DNA from: Betaproteobacteria bacterium
GTDB taxonomy: Bacteria; Pseudomonadota; Gammaproteobacteria; Burkholderiales; SG8-39
Reading direction: 5' to 3'
Assembly: GCA_009693345.1 (NCBI GenBank)
Contig: SHXL01000008.1
Coordinates: 1-28,000 of the forward strand
Length of the DNA: 28,000 bases
The notes below the pieces were generated by a model. That model was not told the DNA's origin and made no database searches. It saw only the letters and a list, made by a program, of their open reading frames with translations. Within the stretch, counting starts at the first letter, position 1. The number at the start of each line of letters is the position of its first letter. Position numbers and translations under genes: made by a program. Positions 14,369 to 21,632 of this stretch are shown piece after piece.

Positions 14369-14947
14369 ATGCGCCGCCGGAATCTGCTGGGCGCGATTCT
14401 CGCAGCGCCGCTTGCCCTGCCGCTCCCGGCGCGCGCGCAGCAGGCAATTTCAAATGTCCTCATCGACGGCGGCCCTTACCTGCCGTCGCCGGACGCCGTC
14501 GTCGAGCGGATGCTCGAACTCGCCGGTGTCGGGGCGGACGACATCGTGTACGACCTCGGTTCGGGGGACGGACGCCTGGTGATCGAGGCGGCGCGGCGCT
14601 ACGGCGCCCGCGGCGTCGGCGTGGAACGCGAGGCGCGCCTCGTCGATCTGGCGCGCGCGGCGGCAGCGTCGGCGAAGGTCGCGGACCGCGTCAGGTTCAG
14701 GCAGGGCAATCTCTTCGATACCGACCTGCGCGGCGCCACCGTCGTTACGCTCTACTTGCTTCCCTCGCTGCTGGAACGGCTCGTGCCCAAGCTGCGCCTG
14801 GAGCTCGCCCCCGGCGCGCGCATCGTTTCGCACGACTACCCGCTCACTTCATGGCCGGCGGAGCGGACGCTGGAATTCGATTCGCCGGAGAAGGCGTCCC
14901 TGATGCTGGAGGCGCGTACGCAGCTTTTTCTGTATTTAGTTCGCTAG
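14369..14947 (+). CDS. Class I SAM-dependent methyltransferase-like protein with signal peptide (copy 1)
   Basis: 192 aa from the ATG at 14369; an in-frame TTG at 14351 would only add MRSFPI. The N-terminus MRRRNLLGAILAAPLALPLP followed by ARAQ looks like a signal peptide, with a twin-arginine-like RRR start and a cut after ARA. The rest is a Rossmann methyltransferase: motif I YDLGSGDGR at 61-69, the acidic E86 in GVGVERE, and LYLLPSLLERLVPKL at 128-142. The pattern P-x2-VVERMLELA before motif I and PGARIVSHDYPL after it resembles the FAM173/ATPSCKMT protein-lysine methyltransferase group; that link is from memory of the family. SAM is not known to be in the periplasm, so either the leader is a membrane anchor or the fold does something else. 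Its paralog is at 16996-17799. Confidence 0.8.
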   Translation: MRRRNLLGAILAAPLALPLPARAQQAISNVLIDGGPYLPSPDAVVERMLELAGVGADDIVYDLGSGDGRLVIEAARRYGARGVGVEREARLVDLARAAAASAKVADRVRFRQGNLFDTDLRGATVVTLYLLPSLLERLVPKLRLELAPGARIVSHDYPLTSWPAERTLEFDSPEKASLMLEARTQLFLYLVR

Positions 14948-14957
14948 GCGCAACCGC

Positions 14958-15941
14958 CTATTTGAGCGCCAGTTTGAATAGCTTGATCGCATTGGTGCGG
15001 CCGATTTTCCGTTTTTGCTCCTCGGAAATGACCTTCGTCGCATCGTACCAGTCGGCGGCATCTTCCATCCTTTCGAACGGATAGTCGGCGCTGAAATAGA
15101 TCTTGTCGTTGTCGATCGTTTCTAGCGTGCAGCGGAAGGCCGGATCGTTGAAATTGCCGCTTGTGGTGATGTGGAAGTGCTGGCGGAAATAATCCCCCAG
15201 AGGCCGCTTGCCGCGATAGGCGCGGCGCGAGAACTTCATGCGCGCATCGATGCGCCACAGGCCGAATGGAATGTTCTCGCCAAGATGGCCGATGCAGATG
15301 CGCAGCTTGGGATAGTCGTCGAACAGGCCTGAACCGCACAGGCGCAGGGAATGGATCGAGGTCTCGACCGCAAAGCCCCATGGCGAGCTCATCAGCCACG
15401 GGTGGCCGTCATAAATCGGGGCGCGGGATGAAATCTGCATGCGCGGATGCAGGTAGAAGGGAACGTCGAGCTCGGATACCGTCGCCCAGAAACTGCGGTA
15501 TTCGGGCAAGTCGTAATATTTGACGTTTTCCGCACTGTCGACCTGCTGAAAGCCGTTGACCATGCAGCCCTTGAAGCCCAGCTCCCTGACGCAGCGAGTG
15601 AGTTCCTTCGATGCAGCGTCGGGATCGTGCATCGGCAGCGCCGCCAGCGCGGCATAACGGCCGGGATGCTTCGCAACCGCTTCCGCCATCCGCTCGTTGG
15701 CTTTCTTCGCCACGTTCATGGCCTCGCCCGCGTTGAGAATTCTCTGCACCCCCGGGGCGTTGAGAGACAGGATCGCGAACTCGATGCCGGTTTTGTCCAT
15801 TTGCTCGAGCCGTTCGTTGCCGAGGTCGAGGATTTCCCGGGTGAAGTCGTCCCAGACGCCGGAATCCCCGGCAAAACTGCGCGTCTGTTCCAGGGTTTCC
15901 TCAATTGCGAAGTGTTCTTCAAAAGCAATCTTGTTTTTCAT
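14958..15941 (-). CDS. Amidohydrolase-family decarboxylase, gamma-resorcylate decarboxylase-like
   Basis: 327 aa, the same length as gamma-resorcylate (2,6-dihydroxybenzoate) decarboxylases, which convert 2,6-dihydroxybenzoate to resorcinol and CO2 with a divalent metal. Metal-site residues are in place: E8 and H10 (FEEHFAIEETL), H165 (PFYLHPR), H219 (GHLGE) and D286 (FSADYPFE). Segments such as SLNAPGVQ, YYDLPEYRSFW, IYDGHPWL and AADWYDAT are very close to those of known gamma-resorcylate decarboxylases. 5-carboxyvanillate decarboxylase (LigW) is a less likely alternative. The start ATG (15941-15939) has AGAGGG upstream on the minus strand. The frame stays open far upstream (to 16775) but that part is antisense to the next gene. 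It diverges from a paralog and ends 10 bases from copy 1 of the methyltransferase. Confidence 0.88.
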   Translation of the reverse strand: MKNKIAFEEHFAIEETLEQTRSFAGDSGVWDDFTREILDLGNERLEQMDKTGIEFAILSLNAPGVQRILNAGEAMNVAKKANERMAEAVAKHPGRYAALAALPMHDPDAASKELTRCVRELGFKGCMVNGFQQVDSAENVKYYDLPEYRSFWATVSELDVPFYLHPRMQISSRAPIYDGHPWLMSSPWGFAVETSIHSLRLCGSGLFDDYPKLRICIGHLGENIPFGLWRIDARMKFSRRAYRGKRPLGDYFRQHFHITTSGNFNDPAFRCTLETIDNDKIYFSADYPFERMEDAADWYDATKVISEEQKRKIGRTNAIKLFKLALK

Positions 15942-15943
15942 CG

Positions 15944-15989
15944 AGAGGCCCTCTATTAATCGAGTCAGGACTATATCGCACCGTCGGTG
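15944..15989. promoter_or_regulatory. Divergent control region with two short inverted repeats
   Basis: The 81 bases between the two divergent amidohydrolase genes hold AGAGG-C-CCTCT (15944-15954) and CACCG-T-CGGTG (15979-15989), both perfect 5-bp inverted repeats with one central base. On the minus strand TATAGT (15975-15970) is a possible -10 for the 14958-15941 gene. The repeats flank this element, a layout that fits an operator, but no regulator gene is next to it. The left repeat also overlaps the ribosome binding site of the minus-strand gene. Confidence 0.35.
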
Positions 15990-16022
15990 CCGCGCCGCCC
16001 GGGAGGTGGCACAATCTGTCTT

Positions 16023-16982
16023 ATGACCAAGCCCTACATCATCGCCCTCGAAGAGCACTACTGGGACGCCGAGGTGGCGACGCATTTCAAGGCGCCCCCG
16101 GACGCCAGCATCCCCGCGATCCACGAACGCCTGATGGACCTCGGCGCCTTGCGCCTGAAGGACATGGACGAGGCGGGTGTGGACTTCCAGGTGCTGTCGC
16201 ACGGCGCCCCGGCCACGCAGCGCGTGGATGATGCCGCGACTGGTGTCGGCCTTGCGAGGCGCGCCAACGACCGCCTCGCCGAGGCGGTCAAGGCGCACCC
16301 GGACCGTTTCGCCGCGTTTGCGATACTGCCCACGGCCGACCCGGCAGCCGCCGCCGACGAACTCGAGCGCGCGGTGACGAAGCTCGGCTTCAAGGGCGCC
16401 ATGATGCACGGCATCGCGCACGGCAAGTTCCTCGATGACGTGTCGTTCTGGCCGATCTACGAGCGAGCGCAGAAGCTCGACGTGCCGATCTACCTCCACC
16501 CGGCGGTGCCGCACCCGGCTGTCGTCGAGGCCTACTACAAGGACTACCTGAAGGACTTCCCCGGACTGCTCACCGCGGCCTGGGGTTTCACCGTGGAGAC
16601 GGCGACGCTCGGCATTCGCATGGTGCTTTCGGGCGTGTTCGACAAGTACCCCGGCCTGAAGATCGTCCTCGGGCACCTCGGCGAATCGTTGCCGTTCTCG
16701 TTGTGGCGCATCGACATGGCATTGGCGCGCAGCTTCAACAAGCGCACGCCGTTTCGCGACACCTTCCGCGAGCACTTCTGGATCACCACCAGCGGCAACT
16801 TTTCGACCCCCGCGCTGATCTGCTGCGTCCTCGAGATGGGCGCCGACCGCATCATGTTTTCAATCGACTACCCGTTCGTGCCCAACCTGCCGGGGCCGAA
16901 ATGGTTCGAGACCGTGCCGCTCGGACCCGAGGATCGCGTCAAGATCCTGAGCGGCAATGCGAAGCGGCTGCTGAAGCTCTAG
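16023..16982 (+). CDS. Amidohydrolase-family protein, probable aromatic acid decarboxylase
   Basis: 319 aa. Same ACMSD/amidohydrolase-2 family as its divergent neighbour: E10 and H12 (LEEHYWD), H159 (IYLHPAVPHP), H218 (GHLGESLPF) and D282 (FSIDYPF) form the expected metal site, and HFWITTSGNF is conserved. It differs from the gamma-resorcylate type in the substrate loops (for example YYKDYLKDFPGLLTAAWGF in place of IYDGHPWL), so the substrate is probably different; 2,3-dihydroxybenzoate or a related hydroxybenzoate are possible. The ATG at 16023 fits the family start although its only Shine-Dalgarno-like GGAGG (16002-16006) is 16 bases away; a GTG at 15987 would add 12 unrelated residues. Cotranscribed with the following methyltransferase. 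Confidence 0.82.
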   Translation: MTKPYIIALEEHYWDAEVATHFKAPPDASIPAIHERLMDLGALRLKDMDEAGVDFQVLSHGAPATQRVDDAATGVGLARRANDRLAEAVKAHPDRFAAFAILPTADPAAAADELERAVTKLGFKGAMMHGIAHGKFLDDVSFWPIYERAQKLDVPIYLHPAVPHPAVVEAYYKDYLKDFPGLLTAAWGFTVETATLGIRMVLSGVFDKYPGLKIVLGHLGESLPFSLWRIDMALARSFNKRTPFRDTFREHFWITTSGNFSTPALICCVLEMGADRIMFSIDYPFVPNLPGPKWFETVPLGPEDRVKILSGNAKRLLKL

Positions 16983-16995
16983 CAAAGTGACGGCC

Positions 16996-17799
16996 ATGCG
17001 CCTGGCGCTTGCCGTCGCGCTCGCGGCGCAAGCGCTTGCGGGCGCCGCCCTGGCGCAGGATGCCGAGTCGCGGCGGGGGCCACCCTTCATCACCACGCCG
17101 GACGATGTGGTCGAGCGCATGCTCGCACTGGCGGGTACCGGGGCCGATGATTTCGTGATGGATCTCGGTTCGGGCGACGGCCGCATCGTGATCGCTGTGG
17201 CGGGGCGGTTCGGCGCACGCGGCCTCGGCGTGGAAATCGATGCGCGACTGGTGGCGCAGTCGCGCGAGAATGCGCGCCGTGCCGGCGTGGCCGAGCGCGT
17301 GGCGTTCGAGGAAGGCAACGTGCTCACTACCGACCTCAGCCGTGCGACTGTGGTGACGCTCTACCTGCTTCCCTTTCTCATGGACAAGCTGCAGCCGAAG
17401 CTGCTGCAGGAACTGCGTCCCGGCGCGCGCATCGTCTCGCATGCATTCCCGATACCGGGGTGGAGACCCGACCGCACCGAGACGATGCGAATCGCCAGGC
17501 AGCACCGGGGCCAGGGAGACGAGAGCCGGCTCTTCCTCTGGCTGGTTCCGGCCGAAGTCCGCGGCGTCTGGCAGGGACGCGACTGGCGCCTGCGCATTTC
17601 GCAGAATTTCCAGGAGATCGAGATCGAGGGCGAGGCGGGCGGCCGGCCGCTTGCGGTGAAGGAGGCGAAAATCGAGGGAACCGCGCTTAGCTTCTCGGGC
17701 GAGGGCTTCGAATTTCGCGGCCGCGCCGGCACCGGCCGCATCGTCGGCGAGCTGCGGCGAGGCGACACCGCCACGCCGTTGATCCTGACGAAGCAGTAG
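16996..17799 (+). CDS. Class I SAM-dependent methyltransferase-like protein with signal peptide (copy 2)
   Basis: 267 aa from the ATG at 16996; an in-frame GTG at 16987 adds three residues. The first 20 residues (MRLALAVALAAQALAGAALA) are a textbook signal peptide ending ALA before QDAES. Motif I is MDLGSGDGR (55-63), then E80 in LGVEID, LYLLPFLMDKLQPKLL (122-137) and RPGARIVSHAFPIPGW (141-156). It is clearly a paralog of the gene at 14369-14947 but has an extra C-terminal region (about 185-267) that looks beta-rich (WRLRISQNFQEIEIEGEAGG) and is absent from copy 1. It follows the amidohydrolase stop by 13 bases. Its stop abuts the stop of the convergent kinase with no base in between, so there is no separate terminator. 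Confidence 0.82.
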   Translation: MRLALAVALAAQALAGAALAQDAESRRGPPFITTPDDVVERMLALAGTGADDFVMDLGSGDGRIVIAVAGRFGARGLGVEIDARLVAQSRENARRAGVAERVAFEEGNVLTTDLSRATVVTLYLLPFLMDKLQPKLLQELRPGARIVSHAFPIPGWRPDRTETMRIARQHRGQGDESRLFLWLVPAEVRGVWQGRDWRLRISQNFQEIEIEGEAGGRPLAVKEAKIEGTALSFSGEGFEFRGRAGTGRIVGELRRGDTATPLILTKQ

Positions 17800-19074
17800 T
17801 TAGATGATGAGAATCGCGCGGTAGTCGTTGACGTTGGTGCGCGTAGGGCCGGTGACCACAAGGTCACCCAGCGCGGAGAACACACCGTAACTGTCGTTCG
17901 CCGCGAGGAATTTTCTCGGATCGAGCCCTTGCGCGCCGGCACGCGCCAAAGTGTCCGGTGCGAGCAGCGCCCCCGCATTGTCCTCCGAACCGTCAATGCC
18001 ATCGGTGTCCGCCGCGATGGCGTGCACATCCGGGGTCCCCGCCAGTTCCAGCCCCAGCGCGAGCAGGAATTCCGCGCAGCGCCCGCCGCGTCCGCCGCTG
18101 CCGCGCACCGTCACCGTGCATTCGCCGCCCGAGAGCAGCACCACCGGAGGTTTGAACGGCGAGCCGTGCGAGCGAATTTCGCGCGCGAGCGCCGCCATGA
18201 CCTTGGCCACCTCCCTCGCTTCGCCGGTGATGGAATCGCCGAGAATCACCGATTCGATGCCGTTTTCCCGGAACAGCGCCGCCGCCGCCGTGAGCGAATG
18301 GCGCGTAGTCCCGATGACGCGGTTCTCGACCTTCTTGAACACGGGCGATCCAGGCTTGGGTGTTTCCTCGCGCTCGCCGCGCAGACCGCAGATCAGGTGC
18401 TCGAGCACCGCCCGGGGCGGTTTGACGTCGAAGCGGTTCAGCACGTCCACCGCCTCCTGAAAGGTCGTCGGATCCGGTGCGCAGGGTCCCGAGGCGATGT
18501 GCGTGGGGTCGTTGCCGGTGACATCCGAAATGATCAGCGCGAGCACCGGCGCCTTGCAGGCCGCGGCCAGCCGGCCGCCCTGGATCAGGGACAGGTGCTT
18601 GCGTACCGTGTTGATTTCCTGGATGGTCGCGCCGCTGCGCAGTAGGTCCTGCGTGACCTTGCGCAGGTCGCCGATCAGGATGCCCTCCGCAGGCAGCGAG
18701 AGCAGCGCCGAGCCGCCCCCGGAAATCAGGGCGAGCAGCAGGTCCACCGACTTGACCGCACGCGCCGCACCCATCATTTCTCGTGCTGCTTCCTGCCCGG
18801 CCTCATCGGGCACCGGATGCGCGGCCTCCACCCAGCGTATGCGCTCGAGCGGCAGTGCGTGGCCGTAGCGGGTCAGGGCGATGCCAAAGAGCGGTTTGTC
18901 CGCCGGCCAGTGCTGCTCCACCGCGAGCGCCATCGAGGCCGCGGCCTTGCCGGCAGCGAGCACCAGAGTACGGCCGTCGGGCGGCGGCGGCAGGTGGGCC
19001 GGAACGATCTTCAGCGGATCGGCCGCGGCGACGGCGGCGCGAAAGCTCGCTTCGAGGAGCGCCCGCGGAGTCAG
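17800..19074 (-). CDS. Glycerate 2-kinase (MOFRL family), CTG start likely
   Basis: 424 aa if translation starts at CTG (19074-19072). Members phosphorylate D-glycerate to 2-phosphoglycerate and are often named GckA or TtuD ('hydroxypyruvate reductase' in older records). Landmarks: LAAGKAAASMA (39-49), SGGGSALL (118-125), SDVTGNDP (183-190), and the C-terminal MOFRL domain with LSGGECTVTVRG and GGRGGRCAEF (about 314-336), ending GPTRTNVNDYRA. The first common start codon in frame is GTG at 18963, but it falls inside the nucleotide-binding strand. The 37 codons before it encode a normal family N-terminus (RALLEASFRAAVAAADPLKI). The frame is closed by TGA only ten codons further up, and the only plausible start there is the CTG that overlaps the upstream stop in CTGA. 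The enzyme would feed glycerate into central metabolism. Confidence 0.85.
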   Translation of the reverse strand: MTPRALLEASFRAAVAAADPLKIVPAHLPPPPDGRTLVLAAGKAAASMALAVEQHWPADKPLFGIALTRYGHALPLERIRWVEAAHPVPDEAGQEAAREMMGAARAVKSVDLLLALISGGGSALLSLPAEGILIGDLRKVTQDLLRSGATIQEINTVRKHLSLIQGGRLAAACKAPVLALIISDVTGNDPTHIASGPCAPDPTTFQEAVDVLNRFDVKPPRAVLEHLICGLRGEREETPKPGSPVFKKVENRVIGTTRHSLTAAAALFRENGIESVILGDSITGEAREVAKVMAALAREIRSHGSPFKPPVVLLSGGECTVTVRGSGGRGGRCAEFLLALGLELAGTPDVHAIAADTDGIDGSEDNAGALLAPDTLARAGAQGLDPRKFLAANDSYGVFSALGDLVVTGPTRTNVNDYRAILII

Positions 19075-19709
19075 CCGAAGCGCTCCGCGGCGGCCGCGTC
19101 ACCCATGCCGTAGAGCACCGGGTAGGTCTCGCGAAATGCCTGCATGATCTCCTCGACCGGCACGTCCGCATGGCTACCGCGGTCGCGCAGGTATTCCATG
19201 TGGCGGCGGTCTTCCTCGTTGAACGGATGGAAGATCGAGTCCTCGCGGCCGTCGAACTCCAGCGGCTTGACGCGGAAGCGCCGGCATAACTCGAGGTTGA
19301 AGGCCGGTGTCGCCTTGACCCATCTGTCCTCGAGCAGCAGCTCGGCATAGCCGTGGTACACGAAGAGGTCAGTGCCCATGCGCTCGCGCAACGCGGGCGT
19401 AGTGAGATGGTTCTTCACGTCCGCGAAACCGACCCGCGCCGGAATGCCGTCGGCGCGCGCGCAGGCGGCGAGCAGCGCTGCCTTGCCGATGCAGAAACCC
19501 TCGCCCGCGGTGATGCAGTGCGAGGCCCGGAATGTCTCTTTCTTCGAGAAATCGAGGAACGGGTTGTAGCGGATGGCGTCGCGCACCGCGTAGTAGAGTG
19601 ACACAGCGCGCTCCCGGTTTGTTTTTCCAGAAGAATTCTCTTTTGAAAAAGCGACAACGGCCGGGTGGTCGCTGTCGATGTAGCGCCCGGAACGCAGGAA
19701 TTCGCTCAT
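19071..19709 (-). CDS. Transglutaminase-like (cysteine protease fold) protein
   Basis: 212 aa, no signal peptide, so probably cytoplasmic. The transglutaminase-core pattern is seen around C73 (AGEGFCIGKAALLAACARADGIPAR-type helix; here split) and H119 (VYHGYAELLLEDRWVK). The third catalytic position, usually Asp in a DPT/DPAF-type motif, reads KATPAFN, with Thr134 in place of Asp. The core is followed by about 70 residues (RRFRVKPLEFDGREDSIFHP and on) seen in a small bacterial subgroup. The substrate is unknown; such proteins act as peptidases, amidases or peptide cyclases. Start and stop overlap the neighbouring genes by four bases (ATGA and CTGA). Confidence 0.75.
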   Translation of the reverse strand: MSEFLRSGRYIDSDHPAVVAFSKENSSGKTNRERAVSLYYAVRDAIRYNPFLDFSKKETFRASHCITAGEGFCIGKAALLAACARADGIPARVGFADVKNHLTTPALRERMGTDLFVYHGYAELLLEDRWVKATPAFNLELCRRFRVKPLEFDGREDSIFHPFNEEDRRHMEYLRDRGSHADVPVEEIMQAFRETYPVLYGMGDAAAAERFG

Positions 19710-20554
19710 CGGTCGAGCTTCATCAGCCGGCGCGCGCCGGAGAACAGCGCGCTCGACGGGTTGGCGAGCCCGTCGATGACGGAGAAATGGTGGGTCCCGG
19801 GCATCGGGATGTCGCCCGCGAAGGCGCCGCGCCAGCGCTCGCCGAGCAGCGCGTTCTGGCGCCGGAATTCCGAACTCTCGTCGCCGCCGACACAGGTCAT
19901 CAGCGGCGCGCGCGTCGCCGCCGGAATGAAAACCGGCGACACCCGGATTGCCGCCTCTTCATCCAGCCGCAGATCGCCATTGAGCCAGTCCACCTGCACC
20001 ATCGGCCGCATGTCGTAGATGCCGCTGATCGCGAGCCCGCCCTTGAACAGGTCCTTCGGCAACCGCCGGTCGAATGCCGGCCAGACCGCGGCCATCATCA
20101 TCGCGGTGAGGTGCCCGCCCGCCGAGTGGCCCGAGACATAGAGCCGGTCCTCGTCCATGCCGTAGTCCTCCGCGTGCAGCCAGAGCCAGCGGCCGGCGCG
20201 CAGCATCTGGCGCACGATTTCTTCCACCGTCACCTGCGGGCACAAGCCGTAATTCACCACCGCGAGCGATACGCCGGCATCCACCCAGGCCGGGGCGAGG
20301 AAAGAGAAATCCCTCTTGTCGCGCGAGCGCCAGTAGCCGCCGTGGATGAACATCATGCAGCTGCCGTCGCCCTTGCGCGCCGGAAAGATGTCCATCGTTT
20401 CGCCGGGGGAGTCGCCGTAGCGCTGCTCGAGGTGGCTGGTCATGGTCGCGCGCGCGCGCTCCGAGTCCCGCTCCCAGTGATCGACCCATCGCGCGTGATC
20501 GGGAACCAGTTCGCGGTTGTTGTACTCGCGCGAATAGAAGGCGGCGTCCTTCAT
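19706..20554 (-). CDS. Alpha/beta hydrolase, kynurenine formamidase-like
   Basis: 282 aa from the ATG at 20554, which overlaps the upstream stop as ATGA. It has the oxyanion motif HGGYWR (71-76) and the nucleophile elbow GHSAGGH (142-148, Ser144); a conserved THHFSVID near the end gives the catalytic His and CVGGDESSEF the Asp. The stretch DKRDFSFLAPAWVDAG followed by VVNYGLCPQVTVEEIVRQ is very close to eukaryotic/bacterial arylformamidases of the AFMID/BNA7 type. It may hydrolyse an aryl-formamide or an ester. Co-occurrence with a ring-cleaving dioxygenase suggests an aromatic substrate or a ring-cleavage product. Confidence 0.82.
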   Translation of the reverse strand: MKDAAFYSREYNNRELVPDHARWVDHWERDSERARATMTSHLEQRYGDSPGETMDIFPARKGDGSCMMFIHGGYWRSRDKRDFSFLAPAWVDAGVSLAVVNYGLCPQVTVEEIVRQMLRAGRWLWLHAEDYGMDEDRLYVSGHSAGGHLTAMMMAAVWPAFDRRLPKDLFKGGLAISGIYDMRPMVQVDWLNGDLRLDEEAAIRVSPVFIPAATRAPLMTCVGGDESSEFRRQNALLGERWRGAFAGDIPMPGTHHFSVIDGLANPSSALFSGARRLMKLDR

Positions 20555-21600
20555 CCCCCGCGCTTCTCCCGCCACAGGCCGAGCGCCTGTTGCGCCGAGC
20601 GGTCGGAATATGAAAACAGCACGCATTCGGCAGCCGCTTCGACGCTCACCGCATGCCAGGATGGCACCACGAACGTGTCTTTCGGTTCGAAGGCAAACTC
20701 TTCGTTGCCGATTTTCACCTTGCCCTTGCCTTCGGCCACCGAATACACCGTGCCGTCGGTCGAGCGATAAGGCCTGGAGCGGATGCCCTTGGGCAGCAGC
20801 TGGATGAAGGTGCTGATCGTGGGCATCGCCGGGCCGCCGGTGAGCGGATTGATGAACTCCATTTTCCAGCCGTCGCAGGGGTCCGGATCTCCCTCCTTGG
20901 CGAGCCTTGCCAGCGTCTCCCGGCTGCGGTCGTACGGGTAGCAGAAGATCGGGGACGTCTTGCCGAACGGCGCCACCGCGCCGAGCGGCTTCAGGTTATT
21001 GCCATAGCGCGCAAGGGACGCACCCTCGCCGCGCGAGATCGGCTGCACATCCTCGGTGTAGGGTTCGTGGAACTGCGTGGCAAAGGTGCGCACGATGGGC
21101 AGGTCGAGGCCGTCCAGCCAGACGACCGGTTCCGACCCCGGATTGCCATGGTCGTGCCAGGTCCAGGACGGCGTGATGATGAAGTCCCCGGGGCGCATCG
21201 TGGTGCGCTCGCCGTCGACGGCGGTGTAGGCCCCCGAACCCTCCACGACGAACCTCAGGGCCGACTGCGTGTGCCGGTGGCTGGGCGCGATCTCGCCCGG
21301 CAGGATGAGCTGGAAGCCGGCAAACAGGCTCTGCGTGACGCAGGATTCGCCCCGCATTCCCGGGTTCTGGAGGACGAGCACGCGCCTGAGGGCTTCCTTT
21401 GCGGTGATGAGTTTTCCCGCTTCCATCAGGTAGGGCCGCGCGTCCGCCCACTTCCAGATCGCCGGCTTGCAGGGAGTCTTCGGCTCGTCCGGGATCAGGT
21501 CGTGGTACACCTCCCAGAGCGGGGAGAAATTGTGCTTTTCAATCCGGTGGTAGAGGTCTTGCCGCGCCGCGCCGGAATCGGCCTGGGGAACGCTTGCCAT
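20551..21600 (-). CDS. gtdA: Gentisate 1,2-dioxygenase-like bicupin ring-cleavage enzyme
   Basis: 349 aa. Gentisate 1,2-dioxygenase opens gentisate (2,5-dihydroxybenzoate) between C1 and C2 with Fe(II) and O2 to maleylpyruvate. The N-terminal cupin holds the iron ligands H108, H110 and H149 (PSHRHTQSALRFVVEG and WTWHDHGN). The 41-residue distance from the second-last ligand pair to the last agrees with characterised gentisate and salicylate dioxygenases. The second cupin is at about 280-335 (GTVYSVAEGKGKVKIG). Salicylate or 1-hydroxy-2-naphthoate dioxygenase are alternatives in the same family. The ATG at 21600 has CTGGAGG six bases upstream; the frame is open further up but antisense there. 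No maleylpyruvate isomerase or fumarylpyruvate hydrolase is in the window. Confidence 0.87.
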   Translation of the reverse strand: MASVPQADSGAARQDLYHRIEKHNFSPLWEVYHDLIPDEPKTPCKPAIWKWADARPYLMEAGKLITAKEALRRVLVLQNPGMRGESCVTQSLFAGFQLILPGEIAPSHRHTQSALRFVVEGSGAYTAVDGERTTMRPGDFIITPSWTWHDHGNPGSEPVVWLDGLDLPIVRTFATQFHEPYTEDVQPISRGEGASLARYGNNLKPLGAVAPFGKTSPIFCYPYDRSRETLARLAKEGDPDPCDGWKMEFINPLTGGPAMPTISTFIQLLPKGIRSRPYRSTDGTVYSVAEGKGKVKIGNEEFAFEPKDTFVVPSWHAVSVEAAAECVLFSYSDRSAQQALGLWREKRGG

Positions 21601-21605
21601 TGAAG

Positions 21606-21610
21606 CCTCC
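21606..21610 (-). promoter_or_regulatory. Strong ribosome binding site of the gentisate dioxygenase-like gene
   Basis: GGAGG on the minus strand, five bases before the ATG at 21600. It decides the start against a much longer open frame that reaches 22083 inside the neighbouring gene. Unlike the other junctions of this operon, this one has a 32-base gap with its own good binding site. Confidence 0.7.
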
Positions 21611-21632
21611 AGAAGTTCGCTAGAAAACGATT

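Noticed and set aside
15942..16775. The amidohydrolase frame at 14958-15941 stays open upstream to 16775 on the minus strand, giving a possible 605-residue protein
   Set aside because: The extra part is antisense to a clear amidohydrolase gene, and homology plus a ribosome binding site place the start at 15941.
14328..17799. Genomic island or mobile element at the end of the ribosomal cluster
   Set aside because: No integrase, transposase, tRNA, direct repeat or clear change in base composition was seen at the boundary.
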